Shown: positions 1 to 12,739, counted from the first letter of the stretch. The stretch: 64,000 bases of DNA from Pelagicoccus sp. (GCA_028284635.1 JANQRJ010000090.1:29106-93105); one strand, 5' to 3'. Program-made: numbers and translations. Notes: generated by a model not told the origin, from the sequence alone.

Positions 1-2
1 AA

Positions 3-758
3 GACTCGCGACTTAGCTACGCTATAGAGTCCCATAAGTTCGAGGAGGCAAGAAGAATCATCTCGGAATACAACAACCGGTATGACGTATGGGCCTTTAA
101 AAGGCCATCCACGAAAGAGCATCTTGACTTTCTCCACGAGAGTCTACGAAATCCCGTTTATATTTTTTTGTTTCGCGATCTAGCCGCAATCGCGACAAGG
201 AGCGTATCCGATGCAGAACCTCTGATAAAGAAGATTGACCAAAATCTGCGCGATTATCAAAGAATATTAAGTTTCATCAAAAGAAGTAATTTGCACGGAT
301 TTATTTGCTCTTTTGAAAAAGAAAAAGAAGACAAGCTTGAGCTTATAAAAAAACTAGAGCTATTGGCTCTTAAAAGAAATGAAGCTCCTCGTTCCAGGTC
401 TAAAGCCATCGATTCGATCAGCACCTGTAAACGGAAGTATCTTGAAGATTACTCGAATGCTCTGCTGTTCGGCTACCTAGACTCAGCAAGCATCAATGGA
501 ATCTCGGGATGGGCCGCAAAAAGAGGATCTTCACAACCTGTTCAAATACTAATAGACATAAATGGCAGGACTGTCGGAACCTCTGAAGCGAATCTGCCTC
601 GAGACGACGTGCTTAAGAGTGGAGTTCATTCTTCTGCACTATGTGGATTCGAATTCAAGTTTGATATCGAAACCCAACCACGTCCGGGTGATACAGTATC
701 AGTTAAAATTGCGGATCAGTCGAACCAAGTTTCAAACAGTCCAATAAAGATCCATTAG
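3..758 (+). CDS. Sulfotransferase-like protein with C-terminal accessory domain (5' end outside window)
   Basis: The frame is open from the first complete codon, so the N-terminus lies outside the window; a TTG at 168 is only an internal codon. The visible part has a strand-turn motif, NPVYIFLFRDLAAIATRS (about residues 48-65), resembling the 3'-phosphate-binding strand and following Arg-Asp of sulfotransferases. A Lys/Glu-rich helical stretch follows. The C-terminal third (from GYLDSASINGISGWA) matches the 'GWA...R.D...GF' accessory domain often fused to glycosyltransferases and sulfotransferases in surface polysaccharide loci. The next gene, convergent and 34 bp away, is also sulfotransferase-like. 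The family call is moderately sure; the substrate is unknown. Confidence 0.6.
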   Translation, partial: DSRLSYAIESHKFEEARRIISEYNNRYDVWAFKRPSTKEHLDFLHESLRNPVYIFLFRDLAAIATRSVSDAEPLIKKIDQNLRDYQRILSFIKRSNLHGFICSFEKEKEDKLELIKKLELLALKRNEAPRSRSKAIDSISTCKRKYLEDYSNALLFGYLDSASINGISGWAAKRGSSQPVQILIDINGRTVGTSEANLPRDDVLKSGVHSSALCGFEFKFDIETQPRPGDTVSVKIADQSNQVSNSPIKIH

Positions 759-792
759 TTGTGAATACCGATGAAATATCGAGCATGGAAAA

Positions 793-1545
793 CTAACTCT
801 CGTAGGTGTAACCAGAGAAAACGGGGCATGAATTTATACAACGCTGTATCTTCTTCAACTGATCTTCGGTATATTCTATCTTAAATCTAGCTCGATGCAC
901 TGTCTTAAAAGTACTTTCAGCCACGACAGACAGGTGGGACTCTAGAACGGGAACATCCAAAAATCGAAGCAAAGCGGAGGTCAAGTTTCGAGGATTCGCA
1001 ATGAATTCCTCGTGTTTCATAACAAAAATCCTTTCGACATAAGAATCCTTTATGCGCTGCACGGTCTCAAAAACCTTCTCATCCATTAAGCCGGCATCGA
1101 AAGGATTGCGCAGAACGGCAACGAGTTTAACGCAGACTTCGTTCCCCAGGAACGACTCGAAGCGTTGCAATCGGCGATCAAACAGTTCTTTGTCGGCACC
1201 AGTTTCAATACTTCCATTCTTGTTCCCCAAAACCCTTAGTGCTTTAGGGTCGTTTTTGACCTGACCTTTCAAAGCTTGTTTATAGGGATCGCCCCAGCGG
1301 TTATTCGTAAGGCGACCTTTAGAGACTATTTCCTGATTGTGCTGATACATCGCCCGGAAAAGCTCATCTCTGTCCTGAAATTCGGATTCGCTTCGCCGCA
1401 TGGCATCAGCCTCATGAGCGACGCACACATTCGGATGAGCATCCAGTATTGAGCCGATAAAACTGTGACCTGACCTGCCATAACCAACAAAGGTAAGCCA
1501 AGTCTTCACGTTTGAAAATGATCCATTCGAAAGCTTCTGAGCCAT
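793..1545 (-). CDS. Sulfotransferase family protein
   Basis: The protein has about 250 residues. Near the N-terminus it carries VGYGRSGHSFIGSILDAHPN, the 5'-phosphosulfate (PAPS) loop of sulfotransferases. A later VAVLRNPFDAGL corresponds to the 3'-phosphate strand with its Arg-Asn-Pro. The end, from EEFIANPRNLTSALLRFLDV, resembles the closing helix of the family. It probably transfers sulfate from PAPS to a carbohydrate or lipid acceptor. I chose the ATG at 1545 because the earlier in-frame ATG (1566) lies inside the terminator hairpin of the upstream gene. No good ribosome site precedes either start. It follows the 1605-3401 gene on the same strand. Confidence 0.75.
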   Translation of the reverse strand: MAQKLSNGSFSNVKTWLTFVGYGRSGHSFIGSILDAHPNVCVAHEADAMRRSESEFQDRDELFRAMYQHNQEIVSKGRLTNNRWGDPYKQALKGQVKNDPKALRVLGNKNGSIETGADKELFDRRLQRFESFLGNEVCVKLVAVLRNPFDAGLMDEKVFETVQRIKDSYVERIFVMKHEEFIANPRNLTSALLRFLDVPVLESHLSVVAESTFKTVHRARFKIEYTEDQLKKIQRCINSCPVFSGYTYES

Positions 1546-1578
1546 AAAAAAGAAAGGCTTCCGCATTTCTGCGGAAGC
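1546..1578 (-). terminator. Rho-independent terminator
   Basis: Read on the minus strand, a perfect 9-bp stem (GCTTCCGCA / TGCGGAAGC) with a GAAA loop is followed by CTTTCTTTTTT. It lies 26 bp after the stop codon of the exported protein gene ending at 1605. The T-tract runs straight into the ATG of the next sulfotransferase gene. Confidence 0.85.
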
Positions 1579-1604
1579 TCAGAAAATAAAGCTAAGATCG
1601 ACTA

Positions 1605-3401
1605 TTATTCCATTTCGAACTCGCTAAGGGCTATCAAAACGGAGCCATCCTGCTTCGTACCATCTTTCGCAACAACTCTGAAAATATAGCTTCCAGGAGC
1701 AAGAGTTACGAGAAGAACGCTGTCTTTCGAAAAGTCAGCGGGATCGAGATTGTTATCAAACAAAGCAGATCGAATCCTATCTAGATCAGTTTCGACTTTG
1801 ATAAGCCCCTTAGCTATGTCGACGGCCGCAGTTTGTTGATCCCAATCATCGTTTTGAGTGATCAGACCACCGCTTTGCAAGCGAAGGATTGGGTCTTCAA
1901 GAACAGCAGCGCTGCCGCCATCCGCAGCGTTGATCGAAGGTCCTTGAGCAATCGCCAATACCTCTTTTGGTACGTCACCTTCGATTGTGACACTTGCATT
2001 TGAAACGCTAGTGTTACCCGGGTACCAGCTACGGCTTGAAATACTGAAAATTCGATTATCACTAATTCCGGGGCCTCCTTGAGCAACATCGTACTCAGCA
2101 TCATAGACTTCAATAGCTGCAAAACCCGCGTCCGCTCCTACTGATCTGACCTTGAATATGTTGTTCACATTCGTAGAGCCTGTAGAAACGCTGAGATCTT
2201 CCAAAATGACGCCATCTTTCGCCACCGCTGGGGACTCATCCAAAGACGAAACATTCGTCTTGTTCGCCATCGTGTCTTTCATTGCTTGCAGATCTGGATC
2301 TGGGCTGCCGGGATTGTCGAAATCAGCGATCCAATCGTCACTCGTCGCAATTACCGGAGATCCCAAAAGGTTAAGAGTGATGAAAGGATCTTCGAGCCAC
2401 TGCCCCACCTGGCTGAACTTGATGGCGTTGTGAGGACCTAGACCACTAGCAATGATCTTCTTAGTGCTATCATTTCCTTTCAGAATGATGCCTCCGTTGA
2501 GCAAGGTGTATGGCGCCGAGTTGTCCACAAAACCTCTCGCGGCGATTCCCGTAAAAATCGATCTTTCAGAGAAAAGCTGCTCCGCTGATGCGGATGCAAG
2601 CGCACTCAAGCCATTCTCCGCGACCACTCGATACTCATAGGTTAAACCAGGTGTCAGCCCATCATCGACGTAGGAGTCGACGCTGGAACCGACAAGAGCT
2701 ATGATTCTCCAATCTCCACCAACCACTCTACGCTGGACCGAATAGGCCTGAGCACCTGAAGAAACTGTCCAGGCAATTGTGTTTTCTGTCGGACTGGTTT
2801 TCTCCGGAACTGGCATCACATCTGCCAAATCCTCGAGGGTCAGACCTTCTTCCAAATCCGCCGAAGCTACGTATTGAGAGGCAAATACGGCTGATTGATT
2901 GCCTACAAGGGCGGAGCCTTCGGCGAAGAACTGGAGGCTGTGGCCGTGGGTGCCGTCGGCGGGCATGAACCACATGTCGCCAGAGGCGGCCATTTGGGGG
3001 TCGGCGAATACGCCGAAGTTGGCTCCGTCACCTGGGGCAGCGGCAGTCTTGTCTAGAGTCGGGTACCAGAAAAGCGCCAAGGAATCGTCTTCGGACCAAG
3101 CCGCGTTATACTCTGCAATCGAGGCAAAAGCTAGAAACTCGCCGGGCACGTTGCCGCCTTCGGAGAAATTCCAGCGATAGACCTCCAAGTCTCCAGCGCC
3201 TGGGGCGAAATCCGTCTCGCTAGGTATCTCGAAGCCGTTGTCGTCGGTATCGATCACCAAGATAATCAAGCCGCTGGTCAGAGCCGTTCCGCTCGCGTCG
3301 CGTAGCTGGCCGGCGGCGACGTTGAATGAAATACTGGCAGCCGCCGATCCTGTCAGGGCGAGGGCGGCGGTTAGAAATCCTGCTTTTTTGAGGTCTAGCA
3401 T
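1605..3401 (-). CDS. Exported fibronectin type III protein with NDDW-type repeats
   Basis: The start is the ATG at 3401, preceded by a good ribosome site (CCAGGAG). It follows the stop codon of the upstream gene by about 20 bp. The N-terminus (LKKAGFLTAALALTGSAAA) is a signal peptide. About residues 200-280 form a fibronectin type III domain (NTIAWTVSSGAQAYSVQRR onward). Two related units follow, each with a '..DP.L.L...G......DDW' pattern (SDDWIAD and NDDWDQQ). Such units recur in secreted Verrucomicrobiota proteins of unknown role. It is likely extracellular or surface-bound and cotranscribed with the TIGR02597-type gene upstream. No catalytic motif is seen. Confidence 0.75.
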   Translation of the reverse strand: MLDLKKAGFLTAALALTGSAAASISFNVAAGQLRDASGTALTSGLIILVIDTDDNGFEIPSETDFAPGAGDLEVYRWNFSEGGNVPGEFLAFASIAEYNAAWSEDDSLALFWYPTLDKTAAAPGDGANFGVFADPQMAASGDMWFMPADGTHGHSLQFFAEGSALVGNQSAVFASQYVASADLEEGLTLEDLADVMPVPEKTSPTENTIAWTVSSGAQAYSVQRRVVGGDWRIIALVGSSVDSYVDDGLTPGLTYEYRVVAENGLSALASASAEQLFSERSIFTGIAARGFVDNSAPYTLLNGGIILKGNDSTKKIIASGLGPHNAIKFSQVGQWLEDPFITLNLLGSPVIATSDDWIADFDNPGSPDPDLQAMKDTMANKTNVSSLDESPAVAKDGVILEDLSVSTGSTNVNNIFKVRSVGADAGFAAIEVYDAEYDVAQGGPGISDNRIFSISSRSWYPGNTSVSNASVTIEGDVPKEVLAIAQGPSINAADGGSAAVLEDPILRLQSGGLITQNDDWDQQTAAVDIAKGLIKVETDLDRIRSALFDNNLDPADFSKDSVLLVTLAPGSYIFRVVAKDGTKQDGSVLIALSEFEME

Positions 3402-3424
3402 GCTATTGAATCTCCTGGTTAAAA

Positions 3425-4492
3425 TTAGCTCTCGCTGGGCAACGTCCAATCGTTCGTCCAGTAGACAACGCTATCGACTGTCGAGGCAGCCTTGCGGAGG
3501 ACGAGGGCAGCAGTGGCGGGTATTTCGACGTTGTCTCGGGAGGCCAGATCACCGTCGCCAACTAGCCTCCAGGCATTGTTGAAAAAGAAATAAGTCGCGT
3601 CCGGAGCTACATTCTTGCCCGTGCCATCATTGAGATAAACGAGTAGAGTGTCCGTCGGGCTAGCAGAGTCTGTCGTCGCATCAAAAACCCCGCCTGCGCC
3701 AGTCAAACCAAGTTCACCTAGAGGAATCGGCAGCGGACGCGGTACGCCGAGAAGATTGTCGTTGGTCTTGTCCTTCTTCGAGACCACGGGAATCTGGAAC
3801 TTGGAAGTGAGCACCTCGCCGAAAACGTAGAAGCGGACGTCTTCCGCAGAATTGTTGCGGACGACAATACCTTGGCCGAGAGGCAGAGGCTCGTCGTCGA
3901 AGCTGGTGCCCAGCGGCTGGCCCACTTTTCTCCAGGCGGCTACGTCTTCGAAGATTCCGTAGTAGTAAAACGCCTTCGGGAAAAATCCTTCAACACCCTG
4001 CGAATTATCGTTGGGGAAAAGGATGACGTCCGGATTTCCGATGCTGGCTTCCTCCACTCCGCCGAGACCCTCCGGGAAAAGCGTTCCCAGGGTCAGATCC
4101 GGAACGATTGCCACTCGCTCTCCGTTCGCCGCCGCGAGCTCGCTATCAGGGTCGGCAAGCGTCAGTACGGTGGCCGTATTGGCAGTTATGGCGAACACGC
4201 GGCCTTCGAGCGTGCCGCTTTCGATTATGATGCTATGTCCTTCGCTGTAGTCACCAAGGCTGGAACCGGTGAAGGTGACTGAACCTGCCGCTGCTGCAGT
4301 CGCTTCGCCTCGAAAGACGGCGGAGGTCGCAAAAGTTGGGGTCACGTAAATGTCCGAAGAGGCCGGAACCGTAAGGGCCATGGCGCCGACGATTCGAGAA
4401 GTGACGGACTGGGCCGATAACGAGTTGAGCGCCGAGAGGCCCAGGACGGCCAAGAGTGCCGAGGTAGTTTTAAGTGGTTTAACGAGAATCAT
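3425..4492 (-). CDS. Exported TIGR02597-type protein
   Basis: This is a 355-residue protein with an N-terminal signal sequence (PLKTTSALLAVLGLSALNSLSAQS). It resembles the TIGR02597 family, a Verrucomicrobiota-specific exported family of unknown function. Supporting traits from memory are the early 'TSRIVGAMALTVPASSD' segment, a middle 'YYYGIFEDVAAWRKVG' segment, a 'GQGIVVRN' strand and a C-terminal 'NNAWRLVGDGD..' followed by 'LRKAAS...YWTN'. It has no recognisable enzyme motif. It is the first gene of a two-gene unit with the fibronectin-type protein, whose ribosome site overlaps its end. Confidence 0.7.
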   Translation of the reverse strand: MILVKPLKTTSALLAVLGLSALNSLSAQSVTSRIVGAMALTVPASSDIYVTPTFATSAVFRGEATAAAAGSVTFTGSSLGDYSEGHSIIIESGTLEGRVFAITANTATVLTLADPDSELAAANGERVAIVPDLTLGTLFPEGLGGVEEASIGNPDVILFPNDNSQGVEGFFPKAFYYYGIFEDVAAWRKVGQPLGTSFDDEPLPLGQGIVVRNNSAEDVRFYVFGEVLTSKFQIPVVSKKDKTNDNLLGVPRPLPIPLGELGLTGAGGVFDATTDSASPTDTLLVYLNDGTGKNVAPDATYFFFNNAWRLVGDGDLASRDNVEIPATAALVLRKAASTVDSVVYWTNDWTLPSES

Positions 4493-4815
4493 TTTCCAAA
4501 AGACAGGTCAGTGAATTAGAAGGTTGGAAGTGCTTACGTCGAAAATCTCGCTTTGGATGCGGCTAGCCGAGGATACGTGTTGAGACTAGGAAATGACTAA
4601 ATTTCTTCGATTTGTTAAATCCTACGGCAAGCCGGGTCGAGACATTTATGGCATATGGACCTAGTAGTTCGACAGGAGTTCAGGTCTATTGAGGCGTTTT
4701 GCCAAAAACGCTTCACCCACACGCCGCCCTTGAGGTCGAATCGAGAAGAGCTGGATGACTTTCTCCAAATTCGCCTGGGGTGATGGGCTCAAGAGGCAGG
4801 ACGCCTACGCCGTCC
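4493..4815. other. Intergenic region between secA and an exported-protein operon
   Basis: No gene is seen. The upstream (promoter) side of the 3425-4492 gene lies here, on the minus strand. The one clear structure is a hairpin at 4691-4714 (GAGGCGTTTT / AAAAACGCTTC around GCC) without a following T-run, so I do not call it a terminator. Confidence 0.5.
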
Positions 4816-7743
<2,928 letters not shown>

Positions 7744-7956
7744 TTGAGCTCGGGTAAAATAAAAGACAGTCCGGCTAGTGCAAAGGCTGCGTCCTGGCAA
7801 TGAAAAGCTGGGAGCGGATTGCAGGGACGCCATTTCGCATGGTAGCCGGACTCGGTAGTACCAAGTCCCGCTCGCGGGACGAAAGCGAAGCCATTTGGTT
7901 TTCCGCCGACCGTCCAAACTCTCGCGAGTTCGGCTACTTGACTGCAGCAACGGCCT

Positions 7957-8889
7957 CTAGAGCCCTAGCTGCACCTTGAAGTAGGCTATGGTCTCCTTCA
8001 GGCCTTCCTGCAGCGGAACCTTGGGCTCCCAGTCAAGTTTTTCGCGGGCTACGGAGATGTCCGGGCGGCGTTGCTTGGGATCGTCGGAGGGAAGCGGGAG
8101 GTGGACGACCTTCGAAGCGCCGCCTACGAGCTTGAGAACCTCTTCGGCGAGCTCGAGCATGGTGAACTCGCCAGGATTGCCAATGTTTACCGGACCAGTG
8201 AGCTCGTCCTGATTCATCAGGCGAACGAAGCCTTCGATGAGGTCGCTGTAATAACAGAAAGAACGCGTCTGCGTGCCATCGCCGTAGATGGTGATGTCCT
8301 CTCCACGCAAGGCCTGCACGATGAAGTTGGAAACCACACGGCCGTCGTCCGCCAACATGCGAGGGCCATAGGTGTTGAAGATGCGAACGATGCGGATATC
8401 GACCCCGTTTTGGCGATGATAGTCGAAAAACAGCGTTTCGGCGCAGCGCTTGCCTTCGTCATAGCAGGAACGCACGCCGATGGGGTTGACATGGCCCCAG
8501 TAGTCCTCGGCCTGGGGGTGCACAAGCGGATCGCCGTAGACCTCCGAAGTGGAGGCCTGGAAGACGCGAGCGTTGAGCCGCTTGGCGAGTCCGAGGCAGT
8601 TGATGGCGCCCATGACGGAGGTCTTGATCGTCTTGATCGCGTTGTACTGGTAGTGCGGCGGCGAAGCGGGACAGGCGAGGTTGTAGATCTGATCGACCTC
8701 GAACTTGAAGGGGTCGATCACGTCGTGCCGCACGAATTCGAAGTACGGGTTGCTCAGCAGATGGGCTATGTTGCTCTTTCGCCCGGTAAACAGGTTGTCG
8801 AGGCAAATGACCTCGTGCCCTTCGTTCAAAAGGCGTTCGCACAAGTGGCTTCCCAGAAAGCCGGCTCCTCCGGTAATCAGAATTCTCAT
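7957..8889 (-). CDS. UDP-glucuronate decarboxylase (UDP-xylose synthase), SDR family
   Basis: This NAD-dependent extended short-chain dehydrogenase should convert UDP-glucuronate to UDP-xylose for cell-surface polysaccharide. The ATG at 8889 opens directly into the Rossmann motif ([20 protein letters not shown]). Further family marks are [36 protein letters not shown], the catalytic Tyr-xxx-Lys (CYDEGKR) and [10 protein letters not shown]. The 310-residue length is typical of bacterial UXS enzymes. An in-frame extension to 8943 is not used because it precedes the nucleotide-binding strand. It lies between the MFS gene and secA, all on the minus strand. Confidence 0.92.
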   Translation of the reverse strand: MRILITGGAGFLGSHLCERLLNEGHEVICLDNLFTGRKSNIAHLLSNPYFEFVRHDVIDPFKFEVDQIYNLACPASPPHYQYNAIKTIKTSVMGAINCLGLAKRLNARVFQASTSEVYGDPLVHPQAEDYWGHVNPIGVRSCYDEGKRCAETLFFDYHRQNGVDIRIVRIFNTYGPRMLADDGRVVSNFIVQALRGEDITIYGDGTQTRSFCYYSDLIEGFVRLMNQDELTGPVNIGNPGEFTMLELAEEVLKLVGGASKVVHLPLPSDDPKQRRPDISVAREKLDWEPKVPLQEGLKETIAYFKVQLGL

Positions 8890-8939
8890 ACGGTCATTGG
8901 ATCTACTAGACGTTTCAATGCCCCAGGCCGGCCAGCGTG

Positions 8940-10355
8940 TCAATCGATGCCTTGAGGCTCATTACTAGACGACTTCTTTCGGCCTGGCTTTCGGAAAAAA
9001 CTGTAGTTGCCGAGAAAAGACAGGCCGAGGGCAGCTCCGATGTGACGCATAGGGCGCATGGCGCCGATCACTTGCGTGAGGGTTGCGGCCTTCGGTTCAG
9101 CCACTCCAAGGAGAATGAATCCGGTCGCCAGCACTAGTGTGGTGTGAGCCACCGAAAGCGCGTGAAACGCCGTCAGCAGATCGCCGAAGTTCGTCTCCAC
9201 CCAGTCGAAAAGAAAGCCGCCAAGAATGGGAGCCACCGCCGCGGCCAGCGAACTCGCGGCCAGGTTGAAGCTGATAGCGGCCGTCTTAGCCTTCGCGGGG
9301 ATCAGTTTCAAGGTCATGTTGAACGTGCCGAACAGGAAACCCGCAGCGGCCGCTCCCCCGACGCCCCAAATCGGAAAGAGCACCCACGTCCGATCCGGAC
9401 TCGCCAGAAGATAGAAATAGCCCACGCCAATCCACACCGCCAGCGACATCAGGATCGTCGGGCGACAGCCATAGCGATCGCAAATCCGTCCCCAGAAAGG
9501 CAAGGCCAACGCCCCAGTAGTCGTCGAGACGATCGCCAGCCGCGCCACCTCGTCGACGCTCATGCCAAGAGCCTTGAAAAAGAAGACCGGAAAGAACGGC
9601 CCCACGACATTCGCCATGAAGCCGAACGTCGCTCCGAACCACACGAAACGCAAGAATGGCCGGTTGCGGACGATCGAGGCCATCTGGGCCCAAGGCGACT
9701 CCCCTCTCTCGTCCGGCACCGCCTTGACCGGCAGTATCCGCAATTGCAATACGATCGACACCGCACGCATCCCGACGCTGAAGAAGATTATCAGCTGAAA
9801 GCCATACACTATCGACTCGCGCCAACTAGCCAGAAAAGCCGAGGCGAAAAGAAGGAACAGCACCGTGACGATCTGCAAAAGGCGGTTGCGACGACCCAGG
9901 TATTTGCCCCGCGAATACTTCGGCAGCCACTCCTGCACCCACGAAGTCCAGCTCACGTTGACCAAAGCGAAAGCCAGGGAGCCAGCCGCAAACAGCCCGA
10001 GGATCAACGCATTCGAGTGCCAAGGGCCACCCGCAACCAGCTTCGGCAGGGCATAGCCCACCACCACCCAGCACGCCATGTGTATCCACGAAAATAGCAG
10101 GCAGATCACTTTCGGCGAAAGCTTCCGGGCAAGCCACGGCAGGGCAAAAAGCTGTCCAACGTTCGCCCACGCAGGCAGCGAAGCGATCACCCCATAAACC
10201 CTCTCGTTGAGCGAAAGCGCCTCGGTCGCCAGGCTCGCCATGAGAAAGTTGCCCGGCATCGCGAAGAAAACCAGCGGCATGGCAAACAAGCCCTCCACTA
10301 CCGAAAGCCGCATGTTCATGCGCAGCTTCGAGCCCACCTTTTCGCTCTCGCTCAC
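8940..10355 (-). CDS. Major facilitator superfamily transporter
   Basis: This is a roughly 471-residue integral membrane protein with about 12 hydrophobic segments (for example [40 protein letters not shown]). An MFS-like loop at the middle ([20 protein letters not shown]) matches the family's G-x-x-x-D-R-x-G motif. I chose the GTG at 10355. It overlaps the tgt stop by one base (TAGTG) and is preceded by GGGGAGGGCGAG. A longer frame up to 10553 would lie inside tgt in another frame. Coupling to tgt suggests cotranscription, not a shared role. The substrate is unknown. Confidence 0.85.
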   Translation of the reverse strand: MSESEKVGSKLRMNMRLSVVEGLFAMPLVFFAMPGNFLMASLATEALSLNERVYGVIASLPAWANVGQLFALPWLARKLSPKVICLLFSWIHMACWVVVGYALPKLVAGGPWHSNALILGLFAAGSLAFALVNVSWTSWVQEWLPKYSRGKYLGRRNRLLQIVTVLFLLFASAFLASWRESIVYGFQLIIFFSVGMRAVSIVLQLRILPVKAVPDERGESPWAQMASIVRNRPFLRFVWFGATFGFMANVVGPFFPVFFFKALGMSVDEVARLAIVSTTTGALALPFWGRICDRYGCRPTILMSLAVWIGVGYFYLLASPDRTWVLFPIWGVGGAAAAGFLFGTFNMTLKLIPAKAKTAAISFNLAASSLAAAVAPILGGFLFDWVETNFGDLLTAFHALSVAHTTLVLATGFILLGVAEPKAATLTQVIGAMRPMRHIGAALGLSFLGNYSFFRKPGRKKSSSNEPQGID

Positions 10356-11491
10356 TACTCGCCCTCCCCACTCTCGTAACGCTCGATCCACGCAGCGCTC
10401 CAACTCGCGAAATCCCCCTCTTCCAAGCGAGCCCGCGCCTGCGCCATCAGATCCAGATAGAAATGAAGATTGTGCATCGTCAGCAAAGTGCAGCCCAGCA
10501 TCTCTTTCGCCATGATCAGATGCCGCAGATACGCCCGCGTGAAATTCCGGCAAGCGTAGTTGTCCAGGCCATCCACCAGCGGCGAGAGATCCTTGGCGAA
10601 ACGAGCGTTGCGTATGCTCAACATGCCGCCAGGCGTGAAAAACGCCCCGTTGCGCGCCACGCGACTCGGCAGCACGCAGTCAAACATATCCACGCCCAAG
10701 CCGATCATCTTCAGCATCTGAGGCGGTGTACCCAAACCCATCGTGTAACGCGGCTTGTCCTCCGGCAAAAACGGAGTCGTCGCCGCCACCTGCTCCAGCA
10801 TCTCGGGCTCCGGCTCTCCCACGCTCACCCCGCCCACCGCGTATCCAGGAAAGTCAAGCGCGGCCAGCTCCTCCGCCGATCGCCGACGCAGACGCTCGTA
10901 CGAGGAACCTTGAGCAATCGCAAAAACGTGATGGCCAGTATCCAGAAAACCACTATCGCTCGCTATTTCCCTGCAAACCCGTGCCCAGCGTGTCGTGCGC
11001 TCCACCGCCCGTTCGCAAGCCGCCTCTTCGCAAGGCCAAGGCGGACACTCGTCGATCACCATCGCGATATCCGAACCCAGATTCGCCTGAATGCCCATCA
11101 CTTCCCTCGGCCCCAGAAAGACCTTCGCTCCATCAAGATGCGACTGAAACGCCACGCCCTCGTCCGTCAGCGTGCTCAGCTTGGCCAGTGAAAACGCCTG
11201 GAACCCACCGCTGTCCGTCAAGATAGGGCCCTTCCAGCCCATGAAAGAATGCAGTCCCCCCGCCTCCCGAATCAGCTCCGAGCCCGGGCGCAGGTTCAAG
11301 TGGTAGGTGTTGCCCAGAATCACCTGGGCCCCGATCTCCTCGACCTGCGCCGGTGTCAGGCCCTTTACGGTGCCCTGCGTCCCCACCGGCATGAAAATCG
11401 GCGTCTCGATCTCTCCATGCAAGGTCTTCAGTCGCCCCCGCCGGGCCTCCGTCGCGCCGTCCTTCGCCAGCAAAGTGAAATGTCCGCTCAT
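10355..11491 (-). CDS. tgt: tRNA-guanine transglycosylase (Tgt) with altered zinc site
   Basis: Tgt exchanges guanine-34 for preQ1 in GUN-anticodon tRNAs on the way to queuosine. The protein has 378 residues from the ATG at 11491 (a TTG six codons earlier is less likely). The substrate-pocket DSGGFQ (Asp93), the nucleophile region MFDCVLPSRVARNG (Asp271) and the tRNA-binding GGVSVGEP are all present. The usual zinc motif C-x-C-x-x-C...H reads L309-D-N311-Y-A-C314...H340. The first two cysteines are therefore replaced by Leu and Asn, checked on the nucleotide sequence. The downstream MFS gene overlaps by one base. Function as Tgt is likely but should not be assumed, given the zinc site. Confidence 0.92.
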   Translation of the reverse strand: MSGHFTLLAKDGATEARRGRLKTLHGEIETPIFMPVGTQGTVKGLTPAQVEEIGAQVILGNTYHLNLRPGSELIREAGGLHSFMGWKGPILTDSGGFQAFSLAKLSTLTDEGVAFQSHLDGAKVFLGPREVMGIQANLGSDIAMVIDECPPWPCEEAACERAVERTTRWARVCREIASDSGFLDTGHHVFAIAQGSSYERLRRRSAEELAALDFPGYAVGGVSVGEPEPEMLEQVAATTPFLPEDKPRYTMGLGTPPQMLKMIGLGVDMFDCVLPSRVARNGAFFTPGGMLSIRNARFAKDLSPLVDGLDNYACRNFTRAYLRHLIMAKEMLGCTLLTMHNLHFYLDLMAQARARLEEGDFASWSAAWIERYESGEGE

Positions 11492-11706
11492 AGAAATCTT
11501 CGCCCGCAACGTAGGTCCGCCCCGCCAACAGGCAAGAGCGAAGCCCCATCAGGACCAGAGCAGCCAAACCTGCAAAAGACCCTATCCGAGTTTACTCGTC
11601 CACCTTCGCAAATAAACTCGGCAAGAGACGCAAGACTCGCCTCCCAGTTAAGACGATTGACCGCCAAGCCAGCCCCTGTTTAACCCTGCAGAAAACCACG
11701 CCCCGC

Positions 11707-12270
11707 ATGCTGCTCGTCATAGACAACTACGACTCCTTCACCTACAACCTCGTCCAGTACTTCGGCACTCTCGGCGTCGAGCAGCAGGTCCACCGCAACG
11801 ACCAGATAACTATCGACCAAGCCATCGCCCTCAACCCCGAACGCCTCCTCGTTTCCCCCGGACCCTGCTCTCCCAACGAAGCAGGCATCTCCATTCCCAT
11901 CATCGAAGCCTTCGCAGGCAGGATACCCATCTTCGGGGTCTGCCTCGGGCACCAGTCCATCGGCCAGCATTTCGGCGGAAAAGTCGTCCGGGCCGACCGG
12001 CTCATGCACGGCAAGACCTCCCCCATCACGCACCACGGCCAAGACCTCTTCAAAGGCCTCCCCCAGGGCATGGAAACCACTCGCTACCACTCCCTCCTCG
12101 TCGAACGCGCCACTCTCCCCAATTGCCTCGAAATCACAGCCGAGACCGCCGAAGGCGAGATCATGGGCCTACGCCACCGCGAACTCCCCATCTGGGGCGT
12201 GCAGTTCCACCCCGAGTCCATTGCCACCGAAAACGGGATGGATATCCTCGAAAACTTCCTTACGCTGTAA
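11707..12270 (+). CDS. pabA/trpG: Glutamine amidotransferase, anthranilate/aminodeoxychorismate synthase component II
   Basis: This class I glutamine amidotransferase supplies ammonia to chorismate for tryptophan or folate synthesis. It has 187 residues starting [18 protein letters not shown], the signature start of TrpG/PabA. The oxyanion segment is [15 protein letters not shown], the catalytic Cys79 lies in [10 protein letters not shown], and His168/Glu170 in VQFHPES complete the triad. No component I gene is adjacent, so TrpG and PabA cannot be separated; one protein may serve both. nrdR follows after 7 bp on the same strand. It is divergent from tgt across about 215 bp that probably hold both promoters. 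Confidence 0.93.
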   Translation: MLLVIDNYDSFTYNLVQYFGTLGVEQQVHRNDQITIDQAIALNPERLLVSPGPCSPNEAGISIPIIEAFAGRIPIFGVCLGHQSIGQHFGGKVVRADRLMHGKTSPITHHGQDLFKGLPQGMETTRYHSLLVERATLPNCLEITAETAEGEIMGLRHRELPIWGVQFHPESIATENGMDILENFLTL

Positions 12271-12277
12271 GCCCACC

Positions 12278-12739
12278 ATGAGATGCCCAAAGTGCGCCTC
12301 GACACTCGACAAAGTCATCGATTCCCGCGTCAGCAAGGACGGTTCCGCCATCCGACGACGCCGCGAGTGCCTCGACTGCTCTCACCGCTTCTCCACCAGC
12401 GAGCAAATACTGCGCGAATGCCTCTACGTCACCAAGCGTGACGGACGCCGCGAAGACTTCGACAAGGCCAAGATCATCTACTCCCTCCGCCGGGCCTGCC
12501 AGAAGCGCCCCGTCGACGCCGAGCAGGTCAACATGCTCGTCGAGGACATGATCGACTCCCTCGAAGCCGAATACGGCCTCGAAATCCCCTCAACCGCCAT
12601 AGGCGACAAGGTCATGCAAAACCTCAAAGGCATCGACCCCATCGCCTACATCCGCTTCGCCTCCGTCTACAAGGACTTCAAGAACCTAGACGAATTCCTC
12701 GACGAAATCTCCGACCTCAACGCCCCCAAGCTCCTGTGA
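12278..12739 (+). CDS. nrdR: Transcriptional repressor NrdR
   Basis: NrdR senses ATP/dATP and represses ribonucleotide reductase genes. The 153-residue protein starts at the ATG at 12278 (MRCPKCASTLDKVIDSR). Its zinc ribbon has Cys3, Cys6, Cys31 and Cys34 (CPKC and CLDC). The ATP-cone follows from about residue 46 to 136 (VTKRDGRREDFDKAKIIYSL to IAYIRFASVYKDF). Length and layout are standard. A longer frame from 12221 would lie inside the preceding gene. The likely targets are the two NrdR-box-like sites upstream of nrdB at 24066-24112. Its stop overlaps the next gene's GTG start. Confidence 0.97.
   Translation: MRCPKCASTLDKVIDSRVSKDGSAIRRRRECLDCSHRFSTSEQILRECLYVTKRDGRREDFDKAKIIYSLRRACQKRPVDAEQVNMLVEDMIDSLEAEYGLEIPSTAIGDKVMQNLKGIDPIAYIRFASVYKDFKNLDEFLDEISDLNAPKLL

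Noticed and set aside
4691..4714. Hairpin between secA and the exported-protein operon as terminator
   Set aside because: No T-run on either strand; orientation does not fit a gene end closely.
7744..7950. 69-residue N-terminal extension of SecA
   Set aside because: SecA proteins start at the [13 protein letters not shown] sequence; the extension has no likeness.
8737..8968. Overlapping + strand frames near the UDP-glucuronate decarboxylase
   Set aside because: Antisense to a clear SDR gene.
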